Below, one piece after another: positions 7,861 to 12,120 of a stretch of 12,120 nt of DNA. The stretch lies in contig CAYJPF010000080.1 in assembly GCA_964372025.1 (NCBI GenBank), positions 1 to 12,120 of the forward strand, in the 5' to 3' direction. Each line of letters begins with the position of its first letter. The stretch's first letter is position 1. Below the pieces are notes generated by a model. That model was not told the DNA's origin and did not search any database. It saw only the letters and a program-made list of their open reading frames with translations. This stretch comes from CAYJBP01 sp964372025. Lineage in GTDB: Bacteria > Bacillota > Dehalobacteriia > UBA4068. A program made the translations under genes and the position numbers.

Positions 7861-7926
7861 AAAGTTTTAGTCAATTTTTTTCAAAAAATTGCAGGGTCTT
7901 AGGGGCAGCGCCCCTAAGGTCTTTTT
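7861..7926 (+). repeat. Dispersed 60-odd bp intergenic repeat, copy 1
   Basis: Starts immediately after the hemW stop. It matches 11717-11780 in the same orientation, from AAAGTTTT through AAGGTCTT, with around eight substitutions and two 1-nt length differences by eye. It has two inverted elements: CAATTTTTT paired with AAAAAATTG around a 2-nt centre (7872-7891), and CTTAGGGGC paired with GCCCCTAAG (7898-7918). Substitutions keep the palindromes, which points to a structured intergenic element and not to coding sequence. Confidence 0.88.
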
Positions 7927-7928
7927 TT
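7898..7928 (+). terminator. Rho-independent terminator after hemW
   Basis: A perfect 9-bp GC-rich stem, CTTAGGGGC (7898-7906) with GCCCCTAAG (7910-7918), a 3-nt AGC loop, then GTC and seven T (7922-7928). It should end the murJ-lepA-hemW transcript 40-70 bp past the hemW stop. The hairpin is part of the repeat described for 7861-7926. Confidence 0.8.
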
Positions 7929-7981
7929 GCCAATAAACAGGAAAGAGCAGCTAAAAGTAGAATAATATATATATTCTTATT

Positions 7982-7997
7982 AAGGGGGATTACAGTG
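7982..7997 (+). promoter_or_regulatory. Ribosome binding site fixing a GTG start
   Basis: AAGGGGGA (7982-7989) lies 5 bp before GTG at 7995-7997. No in-frame ATG precedes it closely, and the spacing supports GTG as the initiation codon of the ABC ATPase gene. The AT-rich stretch 7950-7980 probably holds the promoter, but I could not find a -10 with a credible -35 at proper spacing. Confidence 0.75.
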
Positions 7998-9578
7998 ACA
8001 GATATTAATTTAGCTCAAAAGCCCTTAAACAAACCGCAGGTAGCGATAAGGACAAACAATATAACCAAGCGCTTTGATAAAGTAGTAGCCAATGATAAAG
8101 TATGTTTAGATGTACGCCGGGGCGAAATTTTGGCGCTTTTGGGAGAAAATGGCAGCGGCAAAACAACCTTAATGAATATGCTTTCGGGCATCTACTTCCC
8201 TGATGAGGGCGATATTTTTGTTAATGAGCAAAAAGTAGTTATTCGCTCGCCAAAGGATTCTTTTGATTTGGGCATTGGCATGGTGCATCAGCATTTTAAG
8301 CTAATCGATGTATTAACCGCGGCCGAAAATATTATTTTGGGCTTGCCGGGCAGCATTTTTATCAATAGAAATAAAGTAGTTAAAGATATGCAAGAAATTG
8401 CCGATCGCTATGGCTTTGATATCGATCCATTACAAAAGGTTTATGATATGTCGGTTAGCCAAAAGCAAACGGTGGAAATTGTTAAACTGCTGTACCGTGG
8501 GGTAGATATCCTAATTTTGGATGAGCCAACAGCAGTACTTACCCCGCAGGAAGCCGATAATCTTTTTGCGGTTTTGCAAAAGATGAAAGCCGATGGCAAA
8601 GCCATTGTAATTATCACCCATAAACTTTATGAGGTGCTAAATGTATCGGATCGGGTACATATTTTACGTAAAGGGGTATCGATAGCCACCGTAGATACCG
8701 CCACCACCAATCAAAAAGAATTAACCGATATGATGGTTGGCAAAAGCGTAAGCCTAGCCATAAACCGCCTGCCCTTGGGTGATATTAAGCCTAAATTGCA
8801 GCTGGATAATATTAGCTGCCTAAGCGATGATGGCCGCAAGGTGCTAAAAGATATTAGCTTTACCGTAAATAGCGGCGAAATTTTAGGCCTAGCCGGTATT
8901 GCCGGCAGTGGTCAAAAAGAGTTATGCGAGGCCTTAAGCGGCCTTTACCCTATTGCCGATGGCAAATTGCTTTATTATCAGCAGGATAGCTTGCGCGATA
9001 TCACCAATGAAAGCCCCACCCAAATTCGCAAAAGGGGCATTGTTACCGCCTTTGTGCCGGAAGATCGCTTAGGTATGGGCTTGGTAGCGGCCATGGATAT
9101 GACCGATAATGTAATGCTGCGCCATTATTATAAAAATAAAGGGCCTTTTGTAGATCGCAAAAAATCAAAAATGAAGGCCGAAGGCCTAATCGATCAATTG
9201 GCCATTGTTACCCCGGGCACCCAAACCCCGGTGCGTTTACTTTCCGGCGGCAATGTGCAAAAAGTACTGCTAGGCCGCGAGATTGCTTTATCACCTAAGG
9301 TATTAATCGTGGCTTATCCGGTTAGGGGTTTGGATATTAATTCTTCCTATACAATATATGATATGCTTAATGAACAAAAGCAAAAAGGGGTAGCAATTTT
9401 GTTTATTGGCGAAGATTTGGATGTTTTATTAGAATTATCGGATCGGATTGCCGTATTATGCGGCGGCCAATTAAGCGGCATTGTTGATGCCCGCAATACC
9501 ACTAAAGAAGAGGTAGGCCTGCTAATGACCCAAGTTGGCGAGCAAAAAAACACTAAGCAAGCAGGGGGTGAGGCCTAA
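7995..9578 (+). CDS. Nucleoside (guanosine)-type ABC importer, double-domain ATPase (NupO/NupA-like)
   Basis: Cytoplasmic energy subunit with two fused ABC domains, as in the sugar/nucleoside (CUT2, BmpA-NupABC) importers. Domain 1 (about 16-250) is complete: Walker A G50-T58 'GENGSGKTT', 'MVHQH' Q-loop region (96-100), signature 'MSVSQKQ' (152-158), Walker B 'ILILDEPTA' (172-180, E177) and H209 in 'ITHK'. Domain 2 (about 267-510) is degenerate: 'GIAGSGQKE' (301-309) replaces a Walker A, the signature 'LSGGN' (416-420) is good, but the Walker B is 'VLIVAYPVRGLD' (436-447) and the switch His is Glu473. Such one-sided degeneracy is normal for this family, so one ATP site probably does the hydrolysis. 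527 aa is usual length. The stop overlaps the next start by 1 nt (TAATG). The substrate, nucleoside versus other BMP-family ligands, is inferred. Confidence 0.88.
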   Translation: MTDINLAQKPLNKPQVAIRTNNITKRFDKVVANDKVCLDVRRGEILALLGENGSGKTTLMNMLSGIYFPDEGDIFVNEQKVVIRSPKDSFDLGIGMVHQHFKLIDVLTAAENIILGLPGSIFINRNKVVKDMQEIADRYGFDIDPLQKVYDMSVSQKQTVEIVKLLYRGVDILILDEPTAVLTPQEADNLFAVLQKMKADGKAIVIITHKLYEVLNVSDRVHILRKGVSIATVDTATTNQKELTDMMVGKSVSLAINRLPLGDIKPKLQLDNISCLSDDGRKVLKDISFTVNSGEILGLAGIAGSGQKELCEALSGLYPIADGKLLYYQQDSLRDITNESPTQIRKRGIVTAFVPEDRLGMGLVAAMDMTDNVMLRHYYKNKGPFVDRKKSKMKAEGLIDQLAIVTPGTQTPVRLLSGGNVQKVLLGREIALSPKVLIVAYPVRGLDINSSYTIYDMLNEQKQKGVAILFIGEDLDVLLELSDRIAVLCGGQLSGIVDARNTTKEEVGLLMTQVGEQKNTKQAGGEA

Positions 9579-10696
9579 TGGCACAGCAAACAGCAGCCGC
9601 CATTAAAACCAAAAAAGAACCCTGGGTAAGAATGGTAAAAAGGCCGACTATACCCAGGCATCAAGCTATTTTGATTAGGGTTTTAGCCTTTTTGGCGGCC
9701 TTAGTATGCGGCTCTTTATTGATAGCAATTTTAGGCCATAATCCAATAACAGTATATATCGATATGATTGATGGCGCTTTTGGCACGCCCACCGCTTTAA
9801 AGGAAACGGTAAAGATAGCGGTACCGCTATTAGGTGGTGCTTTGGCTGTGGCCTTATCATTTAAAATGCGCTTTTGGAATATCGGTACCGAAGGCCAAAT
9901 TTTAATTGGCTCGATAGCGGCCAGTTATTTAGCGCTTTTTCATTTTCAAACGCTGCCCACAGGTGTTTTATTAATTGGTATGGCCTTAATGGGCATGATT
10001 GCCGGCAGTATTTGGGCAATGATACCGGCCTTTTTTAAAGCCAAATGGGGCACTAATGAAACTTTATTTACCTTAATGCTAAACTATGTGGCCTTGGGCA
10101 TTGTAAAATATTTGCAAAATGGCCCTTGGCGCAAAGAGGGCACCGGCTTTCCGATTATAGCCATGTTTGAGGATAATGCCCGCCTGCCCCAGGTATTTGG
10201 GGTACATATCGGCTGGATTTTAATTTTGATATTAACCGTAATTATCTTTTTTTATCTAAGCAATACCAAGCAAGGCTATCAGATTAGCGTAGTGGGCGAG
10301 AGCATGGCTACCGCTAAGTACTCGGGGATGAATGTAAAATGGGTTATTATCCGTACCATGTTAATTTCCGGGGCAATTGCCGGTTTTGTGGGTTATTTGC
10401 AGGTAGCAGGTGCTGATTATACCTTAAACGAAGGCACAGCAGGCGGGGTAGGTTTTACGGCAATTACCGTGGCTTGGCTGGCTAATCTTAATCCATTTAT
10501 TATGATATTCTTTTCGGGATTGATTGCGGTTTTGCAAAAGGGTGCTAATCGTATTCAAACTACCTTTAAAATTCCCTCGTCGGCGGCGGAGGTTTTGATT
10601 GGGATTATCCTATTTTTTATGTTGGGTTGCGAATTTTTTATCAATTATCGCCTAGTATTTAGAAGTCGCAAGGAGCAGGAGGTGGCCAATGGATAA
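9578..10696 (+). CDS. ABC importer permease 1, NupP/NupB-like (BPD_transp_2)
   Basis: Integral membrane subunit of the nucleoside-type importer. A short basic cytosolic N terminus (1-30) precedes the first helix at about 31-52; roughly eight to nine hydrophobic segments follow. The family-defining stretch 'FKMRFWNIGTEGQILIGS' is at 95-112, and 'GGVGFTAITVAWLANLNP' (289-306) is the conserved segment probably contacting the ATPase. The 372-aa length fits the larger permease of the pair, which is characteristically longer than its partner. GGGGGTGAGG before the ATG is a strong ribosome site inside the end of the ATPase gene. The last 8 bp overlap the second permease gene, so the three products are likely translated in fixed proportion. 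Confidence 0.88.
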   Translation: MAQQTAAAIKTKKEPWVRMVKRPTIPRHQAILIRVLAFLAALVCGSLLIAILGHNPITVYIDMIDGAFGTPTALKETVKIAVPLLGGALAVALSFKMRFWNIGTEGQILIGSIAASYLALFHFQTLPTGVLLIGMALMGMIAGSIWAMIPAFFKAKWGTNETLFTLMLNYVALGIVKYLQNGPWRKEGTGFPIIAMFEDNARLPQVFGVHIGWILILILTVIIFFYLSNTKQGYQISVVGESMATAKYSGMNVKWVIIRTMLISGAIAGFVGYLQVAGADYTLNEGTAGGVGFTAITVAWLANLNPFIMIFFSGLIAVLQKGANRIQTTFKIPSSAAEVLIGIILFFMLGCEFFINYRLVFRSRKEQEVANG

Positions 10697-11666
10697 TTTT
10701 ATCAACCTATTTAACGCAGCGGTATTGGCCGGCACGCCCCTACTTTTTGGCACTTTGGGCGAGATTTTAAGCGAAAAGGCCGGCAACTTAAACCTAGGGG
10801 TAGAAGGCATGATGTTTATGGGTGCTATCGGCGGCCTAGCCGGAGCCTTTTTGATGGAATTGGCCTTCCCCGAGCTTTATGGCTGGCTGGCGGTAGTGAT
10901 AGCCTTAATTTGCTCCTTTATTTTTGGGGCGATAGGCGGCGGCATCTTTAGCTTTTTAACAGTAAGTTTAAGGGCTAATCAAAATGTTACCGGCCTAACC
11001 TTAACCATATTTGGGGTAGGATTTGCCAACTTTATGGGCGAGGCTTTGGGCATTAGCGTAGGCGGCGGCTTTGTGGCAGTAGGCGCTACCACTAAGGCGG
11101 CCTTTGGCAATATAGCGATACCTTTTTTAAGTGATATCCCCTATCTAGGAAGGATGTTTTTTAGCTATAATATTCTGGTATACTTAGGCATTGTGGTAGC
11201 GATAATTATGGCTATCTTTTTAAACCGCACTCGTTTTGGCCTAAATTTGCGAGCAGTGGGCGAAGATCCGGCGGCGGCTGATGCGGCTAGCATTAATGTA
11301 AACCGTTACAAATACTTAGCAACAACGGTAGGCGGCGGTATTTGCGGAATTGGCGGCATGTATATCTCGATGGTAACTTGTTCGGGGGTATGGGTGCATG
11401 ATAGTGTAAATGGTTTGGGTTGGATATCGGTGGCTTTGGTTATATTTGCTACTTGGAGCCCAAAGCGAGCCTTAATCGGTTCATTGATATTTGGCGGATT
11501 ATCGATTATGCGTTTGTATATACCCTTAGGCATACCGATGCAAATTTATGATATTTTCCCATATTTGGCTACTATTTTGGTATTGATTGTGACGAGTATT
11601 CGTCAATCTAAGGATCATGCTATGCCCAAGCATTGTGGGTATAATTATTTTCGTGAGGAAAGATAG
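10689..11666 (+). CDS. ABC importer permease 2, NupQ/NupC-like (BPD_transp_2)
   Basis: Second membrane subunit, pairing with the product of the previous gene. After a short periplasm-side start, the family motif 'TLGEILSEKAGNLNLGVEG' is at 22-40 and 'MMFMGAIGG' follows. 'NRTRFGLNLRAVGEDPAAAD' (179-198) is the usual cytoplasmic coupling loop, and 'GGGICGIGGMYIS' and 'GLGWISVALVIFATWSP' are conserved C-terminal segments. About eight to nine hydrophobic segments are visible and the 325-aa length is typical. The ATG is preceded by GGAGG (10678-10682) within the upstream gene. A binding lipoprotein of the BMP family would be expected as partner, but none is encoded adjacent; it could be outside the window. 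Confidence 0.88.
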   Translation: MDNFINLFNAAVLAGTPLLFGTLGEILSEKAGNLNLGVEGMMFMGAIGGLAGAFLMELAFPELYGWLAVVIALICSFIFGAIGGGIFSFLTVSLRANQNVTGLTLTIFGVGFANFMGEALGISVGGGFVAVGATTKAAFGNIAIPFLSDIPYLGRMFFSYNILVYLGIVVAIIMAIFLNRTRFGLNLRAVGEDPAAADAASINVNRYKYLATTVGGGICGIGGMYISMVTCSGVWVHDSVNGLGWISVALVIFATWSPKRALIGSLIFGGLSIMRLYIPLGIPMQIYDIFPYLATILVLIVTSIRQSKDHAMPKHCGYNYFREER

Positions 11667-11716
11667 CAGGGGTTATGTATAATTTTGTTTGATTTGGTAA
11701 TAATAGGCAAAAGGGG

Positions 11717-11780
11717 AAAGTTTTGGTCAATTTTTTACAAAAAATTGCGGGGGTTTGGGGGGCAGCGCCCCCAAGGTCTT
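11717..11780 (+). repeat. Dispersed 60-odd bp intergenic repeat, copy 2
   Basis: Same orientation and order of elements as 7861-7926: AAAGTTTTGGTCAATTTTTT, an AT palindrome (CAATTTTTT with AAAAAATTG, 2-nt centre), then a GC hairpin TTGGGGG (11755-11761) with CCCCCAA (11768-11774). Here only TCTT follows, not a T run, so as a terminator for the importer operon it is weaker than copy 1, though it is the best candidate available. Confidence 0.85.
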
Positions 11781-11792
11781 AATCTTTAATAA

Positions 11793-11869
11793 TTTGGCGT
11801 TAGCCAAAAGGGTAAGCGATTTTTGGCGTTAGCCAAAATAGCTGATGCGTCTTTTGGCGTTAGCCAAAA
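11793..11869. repeat. Three tandem copies of an 18-bp perfect hairpin (TTTTGGCGTTAGCCAAAA)
   Basis: Units lie at 11793-11809 (first T missing), 11821-11838 and 11852-11869. Each folds as TTTTGGC with GCCAAAA, a 7-bp stem and GTTA loop. Unrelated 11-nt and 13-nt spacers separate them, giving a period near 29-31 bp. The hairpins are identical while spacers differ, and no other copy occurs in the window. Function unknown; protein-binding sites, transcript structure or a REP-like element are all possible. Confidence 0.85.
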
Positions 11870-11890
11870 CAGCCCGTTAGAGTTTTTTTG

Positions 11891-11944
11891 TTTGGGTTTT
11901 GTTTGGGTTTACTTGGTTTTTACTTGGTTTTTACTTGGCTTGGC
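11891..11944. repeat. 11-bp tandem repeat, T- and G-rich
   Basis: Four 11-bp units run in exact register from 11891 to 11934: TTTGGGTTTTG, TTTGGGTTTAC, then TTGGTTTTTAC twice, with a decaying fifth unit (TTGGCTTGG) after. The period is not a multiple of three, which argues against the overlapping open frame being a gene. Confidence 0.85.
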
Positions 11945-11971
11945 GGATTTTTGCTGGGATTTTGTTGCTTT

Positions 11972-12120
11972 TTGTTGGCTGGGTTATAGATTGCCTCAAT
12001 TTTTCGGCGGATATTGATATTGGTTGTGCTTCGTGGGTTGTAGGTTTGGCTTGCCCTCGACTACGTTTGTTAGTTTATTTTCTTTGGTCGCAGAGGGGGT
12101 TGTTACTTTTTGGTCGCAAA
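11972..12120 (+). repeat. Dispersed intergenic repeat, copy 2 (inverted relative to 64-211)
   Basis: Aligns with the reverse complement of 64-211 from TTGTTGGCTGGGTTATA through to GGTCGCAAA at the window edge; the last 18 bases are identical to the other copy. The central part (about 12029-12052) is the most diverged. Sub-elements include two TTTGGTCGCA-like blocks separated by GAGGGGG. The repeat probably continues beyond 12120. Confidence 0.85.

Larger units (their letters stand above)
11667..12120. other. 454-bp gene-free, repeat-rich intergenic region
   Basis: After the second permease stop there is a plain AT-rich 50 bp, then four repeat elements in succession: the 60-odd bp repeat (11717-11780), three hairpin units (11793-11869), an 11-bp tandem tract (11891-11944) and the inverted dispersed repeat (11972 to the edge). 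The only open frame of note, 11823-12017, crosses hairpins, the non-triplet tandem tract and part of the dispersed repeat, so I do not accept it as a gene. Confidence 0.8.

Noticed and set aside
7929..7994. Riboswitch or leader peptide before the importer operon
   Set aside because: Only about 66 bp lie between the terminator and the GTG start, too little for a purine riboswitch with expression platform, and no conserved core or short start-stop frame with a ribosome site was seen.
8448..8468. Altered ABC signature (MSVSQKQ) in the first ATPase domain as a defect
   Set aside because: A Ser at the fourth position of the first-domain signature also occurs in MglA-type double-domain ATPases, and all other motifs of domain 1 are intact.
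11793..11869. CRISPR-like array
   Set aside because: Repeats are 18 bp, spacers only 11 and 13 nt, and there are three units with no cas genes nearby.
11823..12017. 64-codon open frame rich in Phe, Trp and Leu
   Set aside because: It has no ribosome site, begins inside a hairpin unit, runs through an 11-bp tandem repeat whose period is not a multiple of three, and ends inside the dispersed repeat. Its hydrophobic composition is what T/G-rich DNA yields by chance.
64..12120. Composite transposon or genomic island bounded by the inverted repeats
   Set aside because: The enclosed genes are housekeeping genes, no transposase or integrase is present, no target-site duplications are visible at the edges, and base composition does not change noticeably across the segment.

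Overview
The window looks like ordinary chromosomal housekeeping DNA from a bacterium, most likely a member of the Bacillota, possibly a Negativicutes- or Clostridia-like lineage. The basis is a thyX-rlmB pair, a lepA-hemW pair, a short single-domain malic enzyme, a NupOPQ-type nucleoside importer and strong AGGAG-type ribosome binding sites. Codons are AT-leaning but rich in GCC and GGC. The phylum call is inference from gene order and gene families; the genus cannot be read from the sequence.

Layout. Positions 1-273 are intergenic: a terminator-like hairpin, one copy of a dispersed repeat and short tandem repeats. Positions 274-3139 on the minus strand form one tight operon, in transcription order malic enzyme, thyX, rlmB, driven by a good sigma-A-like promoter (TTTACA, 17 bp, TACAAT) between 3168 and 3196. 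Divergent from it on the plus strand lie murJ (lipid II flippase), lepA (EF4) and hemW (radical-SAM heme chaperone), 3321-7860, with gaps of 25 and 0 bp. A hairpin-plus-T-run terminator inside a 60-odd bp repeat follows hemW. A second plus-strand operon, 7995-11666, encodes a double-domain ABC ATPase and two overlapping inner-membrane permeases of the guanosine/nucleoside (BmpA-NupABC, NupNOPQ) importer type; no substrate-binding lipoprotein gene lies next to it. Positions 11667-12120 hold no credible gene. They carry a second copy of the 60-odd bp repeat, three copies of an 18-bp perfect hairpin, an 11-bp tandem repeat and an inverted copy of the dispersed repeat seen at the start.

Function. 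The minus operon joins central carbon metabolism (malate to pyruvate plus reducing power), dTMP synthesis without dihydrofolate production, and 23S rRNA 2'-O-methylation. The first plus operon joins cell-wall precursor export, translation elongation quality control and heme handling. The second imports nucleosides or related small solutes. No defence, phage, CRISPR or transposase gene was found, and I see no convincing undescribed protein system. The unusual content is in the repeats: a pair of inverted ~148-bp repeats at the two edges, the direct pair of 60-odd bp repeats, the triple hairpin, and a ten-unit RNxD/RSxD tetrapeptide repeat at the N terminus of RlmB.
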